NCBI RefSeq assembly: GCF_014803385.1
Contig: NZ_JACYFC010000003.1
Coordinates: forward strand, 522,647 to 586,646
Source of the DNA: Marinomonas colpomeniae
GTDB lineage: Bacteria > Pseudomonadota > Gammaproteobacteria > Pseudomonadales > Marinomonadaceae
DNA: 64,000 bases
Reading direction: 5' to 3'
Below the pieces are notes generated by a model. The model was not told the origin of the DNA. It did no database searches and saw only the letters and a list, made by a program, of their open reading frames with translations. The position numbers and the translations under genes were made by a program. The first letter of the stretch is position 1, and every line of letters starts with the position of its first letter. Shown here piece after piece: positions 9,353 to 18,449 of the stretch.

Positions 9353-11281
9353 ATGGCAACTGATACTCAAAAAGAAACGTTAGGATTCCAAACGGAAGTT
9401 AAACAACTACTTCATTTGATGATCCATTCTTTGTACTCAAACAAAGAAATCTTTCTAAGAGAGCTTATTTCTAATGCATCGGATGCAGTAGACAAGCTTC
9501 GCTTTGAGTCTGTCGCTAACGCAGACCTTCTCGCTGGAGACCCAGACTTACGTGTCCGCATTGAATTTGATAAAGAATCAAATACAGTGATCATTGATGA
9601 CAATGGCGTAGGTATGTCTCGTGAAGAAGCAATCACCAACTTAGGTACGATTGCGAAATCAGGAACATCTTCATTTTTAGAAAAATTGAGCGGCGACCAG
9701 AAAAAAGACAGCCAATTGATTGGTCAATTTGGTGTAGGCTTTTACTCCGCTTTCATCGTTGCGGATAAAGTAACGGTTGAAACTCGTCGTGCAGGCGCTA
9801 CTGAAGCAGAAGGCGTACGTTGGGTATCTGACGGCTCTGGTGAATTCACAATTGAAAACATCGACAAAGCGACTCGCGGAACACGCATTACATTACACCT
9901 TAAAACAGACGAAAAAGATTTTGCCGATAATTTCCGTCTTCGTTCTTTGGTGACAAAATACTCTGACCATATTTCTATTCCTGTTGAAATGGAAAAACCG
10001 GTTTATCCAGAAATGGACGAAGAAGGTAACCCTAAACCTGTTGATGAAGCAGCAGTTGCAGAATTCGAAGCAGTAAACTCAGCGAAAGCACTTTGGACAC
10101 GTCCTCGTAACGACGTGACAGAAGAAGAATATCAAGAGTTTTACAAGCACATTTCCCATGATTATCAAGAACCTTTGAAGTGGTCTCACAACAAAGTAGA
10201 AGGTAAATTGGAATACAGCAGCTTGCTGTATATTCCTGCAAAAGCACCTTACGATCTTTGGAATCGTGACATGCAGCGCGGCCTTAAATTATACGTACAG
10301 CGCGTATTCATTATGGATGAAGCTGAAGCATTCCTTCCTCCATACATGCGCTTTGTTAAAGGTGTGGTTGATTCAAACGATTTGTCTTTGAATGTATCTC
10401 GTGAAATCTTGCAAAACGACCACGCGGTAGACTCTATGCGTTCTGCATTGACGAAACGTGTTTTGGACATGCTAAGCAAAATGTCGAAAAACGAACCAGA
10501 AAATTACCAAAAATTCTGGGATGAGTTCGGTAATGTCATCAAAGAAGGTCCAGCAGATGACATGGGCAATAAAGATAAAATTGCCGCTTTGCTACGTTTC
10601 AGTACCACAGATACAGATGCTCCTGAGCAAACAGTGTCGCTTGCTAACTACATCGAGCGTATGAGCGAAGGTCAAGACAAGATCTACTACATCTATGCGG
10701 AAAGCCATAACACGGCGAAAAACAGCCCGCATCTAGAGATTCTTCGTAAGAAAGGCTTTGAAGTCTTGCTACTAAGCGATCGTATTGACGAATGGATGAT
10801 GTCTTCTTTACAAGAATTTGAAGGCAAATCTTTCCAAGACGTAACCAAAGGCAAGCTTGACCTAACAGATCAAGACAACGAAGAAGAGAAAAAAGAGAAA
10901 GAAGAAAAAGCAGAGCAAATCAAGCCGCTTCTTGATCGCATGAAAACAGTATTGGCTGAAAAAGTTGCAAACGTAAACTCAACCAATCGTTTAACTAATT
11001 CACCAGCGTGTTTGGTGGTTGGCGAGAACGACATGGGCTTACAGATGCGTCGTTTATTGGAGCAAGCTGGTCAACAGCTTCCTGATTCTAAGCCGTCTCT
11101 TGAAGTGAACCCTGATCATCCGATTGTTGCTAAAATGAATGAAGAATCTGATGAAGAACGTTTCGCTGACATGGCTTGGTTGTTGTTTGAACAAGCGACC
11201 TTGTCTGAAGGCGGTCAACTTGAAGATCCTGCGACGTTCGTTAGCCGCATGAACAAGTTGATTGTTCAGCTAAGCCAATAA
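9353..11281 (+). CDS. htpG: Chaperone protein HtpG (Hsp90)
   Basis: 642 aa from the ATG at 9353, which follows AGGAGC at good spacing; an in-frame TTG at 9308 lacks such a site. The GHKL ATPase signatures are [14 protein letters not shown] (about residue 31), [10 protein letters not shown] (about 85) and [11 protein letters not shown] (about 123). The middle domain has the catalytic Arg region (NVSREILQ), and a C-terminal dimerisation domain follows. Cytosolic ATP-dependent chaperone, usually heat induced, in keeping with the promoter upstream. Confidence 0.97.
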   Translation: MATDTQKETLGFQTEVKQLLHLMIHSLYSNKEIFLRELISNASDAVDKLRFESVANADLLAGDPDLRVRIEFDKESNTVIIDDNGVGMSREEAITNLGTIAKSGTSSFLEKLSGDQKKDSQLIGQFGVGFYSAFIVADKVTVETRRAGATEAEGVRWVSDGSGEFTIENIDKATRGTRITLHLKTDEKDFADNFRLRSLVTKYSDHISIPVEMEKPVYPEMDEEGNPKPVDEAAVAEFEAVNSAKALWTRPRNDVTEEEYQEFYKHISHDYQEPLKWSHNKVEGKLEYSSLLYIPAKAPYDLWNRDMQRGLKLYVQRVFIMDEAEAFLPPYMRFVKGVVDSNDLSLNVSREILQNDHAVDSMRSALTKRVLDMLSKMSKNEPENYQKFWDEFGNVIKEGPADDMGNKDKIAALLRFSTTDTDAPEQTVSLANYIERMSEGQDKIYYIYAESHNTAKNSPHLEILRKKGFEVLLLSDRIDEWMMSSLQEFEGKSFQDVTKGKLDLTDQDNEEEKKEKEEKAEQIKPLLDRMKTVLAEKVANVNSTNRLTNSPACLVVGENDMGLQMRRLLEQAGQQLPDSKPSLEVNPDHPIVAKMNEESDEERFADMAWLLFEQATLSEGGQLEDPATFVSRMNKLIVQLSQ

Positions 11282-11330
11282 GATACTTATAAGGCATTCA
11301 CTAAATAGTTAGTTTTTCCTTATAAAATCA

Positions 11331-11380
11331 AAGCCCATATTTTTCACGTTAATTTAGCGTGACGAATATGGGCTTTTTTT
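11331..11380 (+). terminator. Rho-independent terminator after htpG
   Basis: AAGCCCATA pairs with TATGGGCTT across an inner stem (TTCACG/CGTGA-type), followed by a run of seven T. Confidence 0.85.
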
Positions 11381-11512
11381 ATGGCATCGATAAACAGGCA
11401 AACAAAAAAGCAAACAGACAGACAAATTGAAGAATTTGATTCCTTAAATAAAATTGTTTAGTTTAATTGAGTGCTATGGACAGCACTTTTATAAACCTCA
11501 AGGGAGTGAGCT

Positions 11513-12442
11513 ATGTATTTTAAAAGGAAGTTTTTAAACAGCGGACGTCTGAACATAAGCAAAAAGAAAGGTGAAAACGGCAAAGAAAGTTGTTGGGAGA
11601 AAAAACACTGGAAAAAATATGTCGCCTTATGTCTTTGTTTATTTCCCATGCTTATACAAGCCAAGCCAGATGTTCAGCTAGCCAATACATTCATAGAAGG
11701 CATTCAGGTAGAAGACTATTTAGTGAGTGAAAAGTACGATGGAATTCGTGCCATATGGACGGGTGAGGCACTGGTTACTCGTCAAGGAAATCCTATTAAT
11801 GCGCCAAGCTGGTTTACTGAAAAACTCCCTCAAATTTGGTTGGATGGTGAGCTATGGTCAAAACGTAATGACTTTTCCTTCATCATGTCGACCGTAAGAA
11901 AAAATGATCCCATTGATAAAAAGTGGCAAAAAATTCATTACATGATCTTTGATGCGCCCGATGCAGAAAAAATCATGACATTTGAAGCAAGGTATCAACG
12001 GTATACCAGTATCGTAAACTCCCTCGAATTACCTCATGTTATTCCTATCAAACAATTCACAGTCAAAAACAACCAAGAATTGAATCAAGTACTAGAGGAT
12101 TACGTTAAAGAAGGTGCAGAGGGTCTTATATTGCATCGTAAGCTAGCGCGCTTTGTGAATGGTCGCACAGACAACTTACTCAAGCTAAAGCCTTATATGG
12201 ACGCAGAAGCGACAGTGGTAGAAGTGTTAAATAGCACAGGAAAATACGCTGACATGATGGGGTCTATTTTGGTTGAAATGCCATCTGGTCTTCGTTTCAA
12301 AATAGGCAGTGGTTTTTCTGACGAAGAACGACGTTCTCCGCCAGAAAAAGGCGATCTGGTAACCTATAAATATCATGGCTTTACGAAGCGTGGTGTACCG
12401 AGGTTTGCCAGTTTTATACGGTATCGCAATATAAGCTACTAG
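11513..12442 (+). CDS. Periplasmic ATP-dependent DNA ligase (LigE-type)
   Basis: 309 aa. The adenylation motif is EKYDGIRA (nucleophilic Lys74); motif III region is HYMIFDA, motif IV EGLILH, motif V LLKLKPY, and a compact OB domain follows with YKYHGFTKRGVPRFASFIR. This minimal two-domain build without further domains is that of LigE, exported through a signal peptide; here a hydrophobic stretch YVALCLCLFPMLIQA (about 36-50) precedes the mature start. The basic segment before it is long for a signal peptide, but GGGAG sits 6-7 nt before this ATG. Known homologues join nicked DNA outside the cytoplasm, probably during DNA uptake or biofilm formation. Confidence 0.9.
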   Translation: MYFKRKFLNSGRLNISKKKGENGKESCWEKKHWKKYVALCLCLFPMLIQAKPDVQLANTFIEGIQVEDYLVSEKYDGIRAIWTGEALVTRQGNPINAPSWFTEKLPQIWLDGELWSKRNDFSFIMSTVRKNDPIDKKWQKIHYMIFDAPDAEKIMTFEARYQRYTSIVNSLELPHVIPIKQFTVKNNQELNQVLEDYVKEGAEGLILHRKLARFVNGRTDNLLKLKPYMDAEATVVEVLNSTGKYADMMGSILVEMPSGLRFKIGSGFSDEERRSPPEKGDLVTYKYHGFTKRGVPRFASFIRYRNISY

Positions 12443-12521
12443 CTATGATCTTCTGTAAGCATAGACTGTTTGCAAGTTCTAATTACCTACAATAAATAGG
12501 AGGTTAATTGGAGCTTTAACC

Positions 12522-12836
12522 CTACAGAGTAGGGCAAAAGAGGCGATGCAGAGTTTGGATTAATTCTTTTACTCTGTTATCGCCTAGGCTGTAGTAAATA
12601 GTCTGAGACTCACGTCGAGTAGTGACTAAGCCATCTTTTCTTAATATCGCAAGATGCTGAGAAAGAGCCGATTGGCTTAAAGGGAGCTTTTCGTTCAATG
12701 CAGTAACGCAAAGCTCTTCTTCAATTAAATGACATAAAATCATCAGTCTATTTTGATTACTGAGTGCTTTTAAAAAAACCGCCGCTTCCGTCGACTGCTT
12801 CAACATATCTTCCATGGTAAGTGTTTCGCTTGTCAT
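12522..12836 (-). CDS. HlyU/BigR-like ArsR family transcriptional regulator
   Basis: 104 aa from ATG at 12836, which has GAGAG upstream; a longer TTG-initiated form to 12875 is possible. Winged-helix features: LKALSNQNRLMILCHL (about 20-35), recognition helix LSQSALSQHLAILRKDGLV, wing TRRESQTIYYSL. The HLxxLRxDGLVxxRxE pattern with C-terminal LHRLFCP matches HlyU/BigR sulfur-responsive regulators rather than metal-binding ArsR. Two cysteines lie at the expected places (CVTALNE region and FCPTL), as in persulfide sensors, but this is inference. No target is obvious nearby. Confidence 0.82.
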   Translation of the reverse strand: MTSETLTMEDMLKQSTEAAVFLKALSNQNRLMILCHLIEEELCVTALNEKLPLSQSALSQHLAILRKDGLVTTRRESQTIYYSLGDNRVKELIQTLHRLFCPTL

Positions 12837-12992
12837 TGTTACTCTCGTTTGTGTTGCGTTGAATTGTGTAAACAATCCACATTGTCTGTGGATAAATCTG
12901 GGGGTAGACCTAAATAATAGTGGTTCTTATCATATAGGGCGGCCGCTCCATTCTTTTGTGCAAAATTTGAACAGTTGTATTGATAGTAATAT

Positions 12993-13808
12993 TTATTTAT
13001 TTAGATCAAAACTAGTCCAAATTGGTGCGTGATCAGAGGGCTTCTCAAGAGCGCGTAAATCGTAATCTACATCGGCGTCTTTTAAGTAAGGCGTTAGACT
13101 CGTTGATGATAATATAACATCGATTCTTAAGCCGCGTTTAGGCGTATCGTCAAAACCTTTTGAGCGATAATCAAACCAACTGAAACGATCATTCTTTGTC
13201 GGGTTCAGTGAACGATAAGTATCAGTGAAGCCCCAATTCATCAGTGTACTAAGCCATTCTCTTTCTTCTGGCAAGAAACTGCATTTCCCCGTTTTTAACC
13301 AGCGTTTTGCATTAGGCTCGCCTATACCTATGTCCAAATCACTTGGTGAGATATTAATATCACCCATTACAATAATTTTTTCATCTGCTGAATGAGACGC
13401 AAGATAATCCATTAAATCCGCGTAAAACTTACGCTTTGCAGGAAACTTGGTTTCATGATCACGGCTTTCACCTTGAGGGAAATAACCGTTCAGCACTTTA
13501 ATAGGACCTTGAGGCGTATCAAAAGTGGCAATAATCATACGACGTTGAGCATCTTCATCATCGCCTGGAAAGCCGTATTCTACTTTTGTCGCTTCTTGCT
13601 TACTAAAGATAGCCACACCGTAGTGAGACTTTTGACCATAATAATAAGCGTGATAGCCAACAGATTCAGGGATCTCATGAGGAAACGCATCATCATGTAC
13701 TTTAATTTCTTGTAGGCCAATAACATCTGGCGAGTGTTGTTCTACTAAGGCTTCTATTTGGTGTGGTCGAGCGCGTAAACCATTAATGTTAAAAGAGACA
13801 AACTTCAT
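12993..13808 (-). CDS. xthA: Exodeoxyribonuclease III
   Basis: 271 aa from the ATG giving [14 protein letters not shown]; 11 upstream in-frame codons are unlikely to be used. AP endonuclease/3'-exonuclease of base excision repair. EEP-fold motifs: [13 protein letters not shown] (metal Glu), [20 protein letters not shown], and the C-terminal SDHAPI with the catalytic His. It lies just upstream of the ArsR gene on the same strand but 150 bp away. Confidence 0.95.
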   Translation of the reverse strand: MKFVSFNINGLRARPHQIEALVEQHSPDVIGLQEIKVHDDAFPHEIPESVGYHAYYYGQKSHYGVAIFSKQEATKVEYGFPGDDEDAQRRMIIATFDTPQGPIKVLNGYFPQGESRDHETKFPAKRKFYADLMDYLASHSADEKIIVMGDINISPSDLDIGIGEPNAKRWLKTGKCSFLPEEREWLSTLMNWGFTDTYRSLNPTKNDRFSWFDYRSKGFDDTPKRGLRIDVILSSTSLTPYLKDADVDYDLRALEKPSDHAPIWTSFDLNK

Positions 13809-13990
13809 GATAATCATTCCACGTTTAATTTCCTTAATCATACCTAGATGTTACACACTCATAAAGTGCTTAAACCGTTAGAATTGGTTAGTTTTTTTGA
13901 TCATGCTAATAAAGTGATTCTTTTTAACATTTTCAAAAACCCCTGTTACACTCAAGGGATGATTTTAATGAACAAACATTGGAGAGCTTA

Positions 13991-15367
13991 ATGGCTTATC
14001 AGTACGATTTATTTGTTATTGGTGCAGGTTCTGGCGGCGTACGTGCTAGTCGTGTTGCGGCATCTAAAGGTTATAAAGTCGCGGTTGCTGAAGGCAGCGC
14101 GTTAGGCGGCACTTGTGTCAATATCGGTTGTGTCCCAAAGAAATTATTTGTCTATGCGTCTGAATATGGTCATGGCTTTGGTGAAGCGGCTGGATTTGGT
14201 TGGAAGCACGACGGCATCCAATTTGATTGGTCTGTGTTAAGAGACAATAAAACCAAAGAAATCGAACGCCTAAACGGTATTTACGGCAACATGCTGGGTA
14301 ACGCAGGTGTTGAAGTTATTTCTGGTTTTGCGAGCTTTGTAGACGCTCACACGGTTATGGTTAACGGCAAAACCTACACAGCAGAGCGCATCTTAATCGC
14401 TGTGGGCGCGAAGCCTTTTATTCCTGAATTTCAGGGCAGCGATTTGGTGGTTAGCTCTAATGAAATGTTCTACTTAGACACCTTACCAAGTAAAGCCTTG
14501 GTAGTCGGCGGCGGTTACATTGCCGTTGAGTTTGCTGGCATCTTGAATGGTTTAGGTGTGGATACCTCGCTTGCTTATCGTGGTGATCAATTACTACGTG
14601 GCTTTGATGAAGACGTTCGTGCATTTGCCAGCGAAGAGTACAACAAATCTGGCATCGATGTTCGTTTGAATACTGATGTAGATCGTATTGAATTGCTTGA
14701 TCCAAAAGATCCAGCAGGCGAGCGTATGGTTCACTTTAAAGACGGCACTTCTGAACGCTTTGGTTTGATCTTATACGCCACAGGCCGCGTGCCAAACGTG
14801 GGTTCGTTAGAACTGGATAAAGCAGGCGTTGAGTTCGGTAAAAACGGCGCAGTGAAAATCGATAAAAATTTCACAACCACAGCAAGCAGCGTGTTCGCCT
14901 TAGGCGATGTGACTGACAACATTCAGCTAACGCCTGTTGCGATCAAAGAAGCGATGGCGTTAATCGATTACTGGTTTGATGGAAAAGAAGTTGACTTTGA
15001 CTACGACAACATCCCAACGGCTGTATTCAGCCAACCAGCCATTGGTACAGTTGGTTTGTCTGAACAGGAAGCAGAAGCACGCGGTATAGACTTCCGTGTT
15101 TATCAGACAGACTTCCGTGCGATGAAACATACGTTAAGTGGCGGTACATCAAGAACCTTGATGAAGATGCTGGTTAACAATGCCGATGAAAAAGTGATTG
15201 GCGCGCACATGGTAGGCGACTACTCTGGCGAGATTATCCAAGGCTTAGGCATCGCGCTAAAAGCAGGCGCAACGAAAGCCGATTTCGATGCCACAGTGGG
15301 TGTTCACCCAACCAGCGCAGAAGAGTTCGTTACCTTCTCTGCAGGTGCGTTAAAAGAACGTAAATAG
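13991..15367 (+). CDS. gorA: Glutathione-disulfide reductase
   Basis: 458 aa from ATG 13991 with GGAG 7 nt upstream. FAD-binding GAGSGGVRAS at residue 11-20, redox-active GGTCVNIGCVPK (Cys42, Cys47), NADP-binding VVGGGYIAVEFA, and C-terminal VGVHPTSAEEFVTF carrying the catalytic His-Glu pair. NADPH-dependent reduction of GSSG in the cytosol. Single-gene unit with its own terminator. Confidence 0.96.
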   Translation: MAYQYDLFVIGAGSGGVRASRVAASKGYKVAVAEGSALGGTCVNIGCVPKKLFVYASEYGHGFGEAAGFGWKHDGIQFDWSVLRDNKTKEIERLNGIYGNMLGNAGVEVISGFASFVDAHTVMVNGKTYTAERILIAVGAKPFIPEFQGSDLVVSSNEMFYLDTLPSKALVVGGGYIAVEFAGILNGLGVDTSLAYRGDQLLRGFDEDVRAFASEEYNKSGIDVRLNTDVDRIELLDPKDPAGERMVHFKDGTSERFGLILYATGRVPNVGSLELDKAGVEFGKNGAVKIDKNFTTTASSVFALGDVTDNIQLTPVAIKEAMALIDYWFDGKEVDFDYDNIPTAVFSQPAIGTVGLSEQEAEARGIDFRVYQTDFRAMKHTLSGGTSRTLMKMLVNNADEKVIGAHMVGDYSGEIIQGLGIALKAGATKADFDATVGVHPTSAEEFVTFSAGALKERK

Positions 15368-15395
15368 GGTAGAACCTAGTTCTAAGGTGGTTTTT

Positions 15396-15423
15396 AAAAG
15401 ACGCAGAGGTGCGTCTTTTTTTG
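15396..15423 (+). terminator. Rho-independent terminator after gorA
   Basis: AAAAGACGCA-GAGG-TGCGTCTTTT, a perfect 10-bp stem with a 4-nt loop, then further T residues. Confidence 0.93.
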
Positions 15424-16260
15424 TTTTTGTTGTTTGTAAGGACATCAAACTCCGTTCAAATGCTTTGTATTCATGAGTATTTTTCCGCCCTGCTGGGTGG
15501 GTGACGTTTGCCCAGATCCGCAAAACTTCATTTTAAAAGAAAAGCAAAAATTCTCTTTTAGATCTTTAGCGTCTCATTGCTTATAGATACCACGAACACT
15601 TCCTAGTCGATATATTACGTAAGGTATGGATTAGCTTTTATTGGTTGCTTTTTTTGTCTCAAACACTGACTCGTAAACGTCATGAGGTCGCGCAATCGGG
15701 ATTGCGTCGAATGATTACCGCTGGTGGGTCTAGTGTTTTTCTTCAAGAGGAATGCGGAAGATGGTGTTGTGAGATATTTAGGTTCCATTTGAACCCATAT
15801 TCGTTGGGTGTTTGAGTTGGTGGAAACGAATAAAGTACTTAATCCAATACAAATAAAATTTTTCAGTTTTTAAGCTATAACCGAGTAAGCGAAGTTCAGT
15901 TCGAATAAAGTTGAGAAAAGATCTTGAACCTCCATTTCAAAAATAATCGGCACACACTCCTTGTGTATAAAAGTAAAAGCACTGTGTAAATATACAGTCT
16001 ATTTTTTCGGTTGCCAATTTTTTGCTCGTTTTGTCTAAAAAATAATCATTGCTCTGCGCGTTTATACTGGTAGATAAATAAAAAGTCTTTTAGTATCAAT
16101 GGATAAGCATTTTCAGTGTGGAGATAACTCGCTGGGGATAAAAGTGATAACGCGCATGCTCGTTTAGCCTGTCTTGGATTTTGTTGATATCAATGTTAAT
16201 AGTTTTAAATTCAGTAGGTTATAGGGAAAATTAGAAGCTTTTGAAAATGTGTAAACGCGC
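15424..16260 (+). other. 837-bp non-coding stretch between gorA and the restriction gene
   Basis: No convincing gene. A 37-codon ORF (15473-15586) lacks a good ribosome site. The sequence is AT-rich toward the restriction gene. An 11-bp direct repeat AACGCGCATGC occurs at 16149-16159 and 16254-16264, the second copy spanning the restriction gene start. No integron integrase, attI or attC site was recognised here, so the left boundary of the accessory island is not defined. Confidence 0.6.
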
Positions 16261-16929
16261 ATGCGCACTATTAAACTGTTAAGTGCCTACCCAAATCTGC
16301 AAGCATTATTAAGGAAATTTAGTTTGTTCGACATTAATCAACACATAGCCAAAATATCAGATGAATCAATTGATGCCATAGTAAAACCAACATTTGAATT
16401 CTTTGAAGGATCTCCATTTCATCAATTGGACAATTTACCTAGTTTTTCTGGGGCTGGAGTTTATGCGCTTTTTCTAAAATCTACATCAAATACATGTTAT
16501 GACGGTTACTTACAGCCTATGCAGCCCATTTATGTAGGAAAAGCCGTTCCTACAGGTTCTAGGCAAGGAATAAAGAGTGAAGCAGGCAAACAGCTAAGGA
16601 GTAGACTTACTAAACATTTAAGTAGTATCAAACAAGCTGAAAACTTAAATGAAAGTGAATTTGTTTGTCGTTTTATGATTATTGAAGGAATTGCTACAGA
16701 TATGATTAGTGCTATCGAATCGTATTTAATTCGAAAGTACAATCCGTTATGGAACTCTTATATCGATGGTTTCGGTATTAATGCCCCCGGCGCAGGACGA
16801 TATAATCAACAGCCTTCAGAATGGGATACTATTCACCCGGGTAGAGACTATGCTAAAAAGCTTACTGGAGCACCTCGGGATGAGAGCTTTATTCTCGAAA
16901 AACTAGTAAACTACACTCACAAGGTTTAA
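16261..16929 (+). CDS. Type II restriction endonuclease, GIY-YIG family (Eco29kI-like)
   Basis: 222 aa. A GIY-YIG nuclease core is recognisable: GVYALF (Tyr68), PIYVGKAVP (Tyr91, Lys94), QLRSRLTKHL (Arg115, His119), AIESYLIRKYNPLWN (Glu153, Asn165). The spacing Arg-x3-His and Glu-x11-Asn is that known for Eco29kI, whose family cuts CCGCGG. PIYVGKAVP with extended insertions is typical of the Eco29kI/NgoMIII type. The methyltransferase gene follows 23 bp downstream. No clear ribosome site precedes this ATG. Recognition sequence here is inferred from family only. Confidence 0.88.
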   Translation: MRTIKLLSAYPNLQALLRKFSLFDINQHIAKISDESIDAIVKPTFEFFEGSPFHQLDNLPSFSGAGVYALFLKSTSNTCYDGYLQPMQPIYVGKAVPTGSRQGIKSEAGKQLRSRLTKHLSSIKQAENLNESEFVCRFMIIEGIATDMISAIESYLIRKYNPLWNSYIDGFGINAPGAGRYNQQPSEWDTIHPGRDYAKKLTGAPRDESFILEKLVNYTHKV

Positions 16930-16952
16930 AGCTCAAACATTATAGAGGTTAC

Positions 16953-18110
16953 ATGAATTCAATAGAACTTTTTGCTGGTGGAGGCGGTTTAGCTCTCGGC
17001 TTATCAAATTGTGGTTTTCGCCACAAAGCTGTTATAGAACTGAACAAAGATGCCTGCAAAACTATCAGAGCAAATAGTGTATTTGATTTTGGTAAAAACC
17101 TATATGAAGGCAGTGTTGTCAACTTCGATTACATGAGTGTATCAGATGAAATTGACCTAATTTCTGGAGGGCCGCCTTGTCAGCCATTTTCCATGGGTGG
17201 AAAAGCTAAAGGTAATGAAGATACGAGAGATATGTTTCCTCAAGCCGTCCGTGCAATCCGTGAAAAGCGACCTAAGGCATTTGTCTTTGAAAACGTCAAA
17301 GGGTTAATGAGAAAGTCATTTGTAGATTACTTTGAATATATCGTTTTACAACTTCAATACCCATCTTTTGATAAGGAAGCTGATGAGTCTTGGGAGCAAC
17401 ATAGGGCTAGACTTGAGCGTTATCATACTCAATGTGAACACACAGAATTAGAATACAAAGTAATATATCGACTGGTAAATGCCGCAGATTACGGTGTTCC
17501 TCAAAAACGTGAGCGAATTTTTTTTATTGGTTATCGATCTGATATTGATGCAAATTGGACTTTTCCTGAAGTTACTCATTCAGAAGATTCACTAATGTGG
17601 GATAAATGGGTTTCGGGTGAATATTGGAATCGACATCAATTACCAATGCCTGTTCCTGACGAAAAAATAGCTAAGAAAGCAGAAAAAATTCGCAAAAAAT
17701 ATGGATTATTTAAACCAGAAAGTTTGCCTTGGGTGACTGTCCGTGATGCTATTTCTGATCTACCAGATCCTATGCATGCTGATGCCCAACATTTCAATCA
17801 GCATATTTTTAAAGATGGCGCCAAAATGTATCCTGGTCATACAGGCAGTTATATTGATGAACCATCAAAAGCTATTAAAGCTGGTGCGCATGGCGTTCCC
17901 GGAGGGGAAAATATGATTCGTTATGAAGATGGTAGCGTTAGATATTTTACTGTTCGAGAAAGCGCGAGAATACAAACTTTTCCTGATCACTTTAACTTTC
18001 AGGGTTCTTGGGGGGAAGTGATGCGACAACTAGGGAATGCCGTTCCAGCAAAACTAGCTGAGCGTGTTGGGCAGTCTGTATACAGGGCATTGGTGGAACA
18101 AGGCACTTAA
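16953..18110 (+). CDS. C5-cytosine DNA methyltransferase (type II modification)
   Basis: 385 aa. Motif I ELFAGGGGLALGL (residue 5), IV SGGPPCQPFS with catalytic Cys, VI FVFENVKG, VIII NAADYGVPQKRERIFF, IX VRESARIQTFPD and X MRQLGNAVPAKLAERV are all present, with a target-recognition region between VIII and IX. It should protect host sites from the adjacent nuclease. AGAGGTTAC precedes the ATG. The stop codon (18108-18110) lies inside the R'' box of an attC site, the arrangement seen at the ends of integron gene cassettes. Confidence 0.93.
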   Translation: MNSIELFAGGGGLALGLSNCGFRHKAVIELNKDACKTIRANSVFDFGKNLYEGSVVNFDYMSVSDEIDLISGGPPCQPFSMGGKAKGNEDTRDMFPQAVRAIREKRPKAFVFENVKGLMRKSFVDYFEYIVLQLQYPSFDKEADESWEQHRARLERYHTQCEHTELEYKVIYRLVNAADYGVPQKRERIFFIGYRSDIDANWTFPEVTHSEDSLMWDKWVSGEYWNRHQLPMPVPDEKIAKKAEKIRKKYGLFKPESLPWVTVRDAISDLPDPMHADAQHFNQHIFKDGAKMYPGHTGSYIDEPSKAIKAGAHGVPGGENMIRYEDGSVRYFTVRESARIQTFPDHFNFQGSWGEVMRQLGNAVPAKLAERVGQSVYRALVEQGT

Positions 18111-18204
18111 CAAGTTGCTCAAACGGACAAAAAACAGCTGGCTTTTGCTCGTTCCTCGCTAATTTTAGCCTGCTATTTTATTGCCGCTTAGCAAAGCGTT
18201 AAAT
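18105..18204 (+). other. attC recombination site 1 (integron cassette)
   Basis: 100 bp. R'' ACTTAAC (18105-18111) fits RYYYAAC and R' GTTAAAT (18198-18204) fits GTTRRRY exactly. The ends are an imperfect inverted repeat: TTAAC-AAG-TTGCT-C-AA pairs with the complement of TTAGCAA-AGC-GTTAA, giving matched R boxes, a 3-nt unpaired spacer, matched L boxes and one extrahelical base. This is the canonical folded attC recognised by integron integrase. It ends the restriction-modification cassette. Confidence 0.85.
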
Positions 18205-18213
18205 GTACTATCT

Positions 18214-18441
18214 ATGAATAAAAAATATGAAGATAGATATGGCAAAGAACATATCGAAAGAGCTACAAACGAAATCATGGGGCAATTCGATCTTGATTAT
18301 AAGAAATCGAAAGAGCTAGCCATCCAAACTTTAAATGGATTGGATTCACACGGCTGCGATTACAATAACTTTGAAACTGTAAAAGAAACTATTACTGTTG
18401 TTGTCTCAATCTGGCTTGAAAACAACCAACCTAATAATTAA
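18214..18441 (+). CDS. Hypothetical cassette-encoded protein
   Basis: 75 aa from the first ATG (MNKKYEDRYGKE). Soluble, charged and probably helical, with no recognised domain; a single Cys-Asp-Tyr-Asn stretch (HGCDYNNF) lies in the middle. It fills the interval between two attC sites exactly as a gene cassette would, with the ATG 10 bp after the R' box and the stop 9 bp before the next R'' box. No good ribosome site is seen, which is common in cassettes. Function unknown. Confidence 0.6.
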   Translation: MNKKYEDRYGKEHIERATNEIMGQFDLDYKKSKELAIQTLNGLDSHGCDYNNFETVKETITVVVSIWLENNQPNN

Positions 18442-18449
18442 GAATCAAC

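Noticed and set aside
12519..12540. CCCTAC-AGA-GTAGGG hairpin at the end of the HlyU-like gene
   Set aside because: Overlaps the stop codon and lacks a T tract on either strand, so I did not call it a terminator.
15473..15586. 37-codon ORF in the gorA-nuclease gap
   Set aside because: Too short, no Shine-Dalgarno sequence, and not recognised as any family.
16130..16224. Possible attC or attI between GATAAC near 16130 and GTTATAG near 16218
   Set aside because: The ends pair over only about five bases and no L boxes match; far weaker than the two accepted sites.
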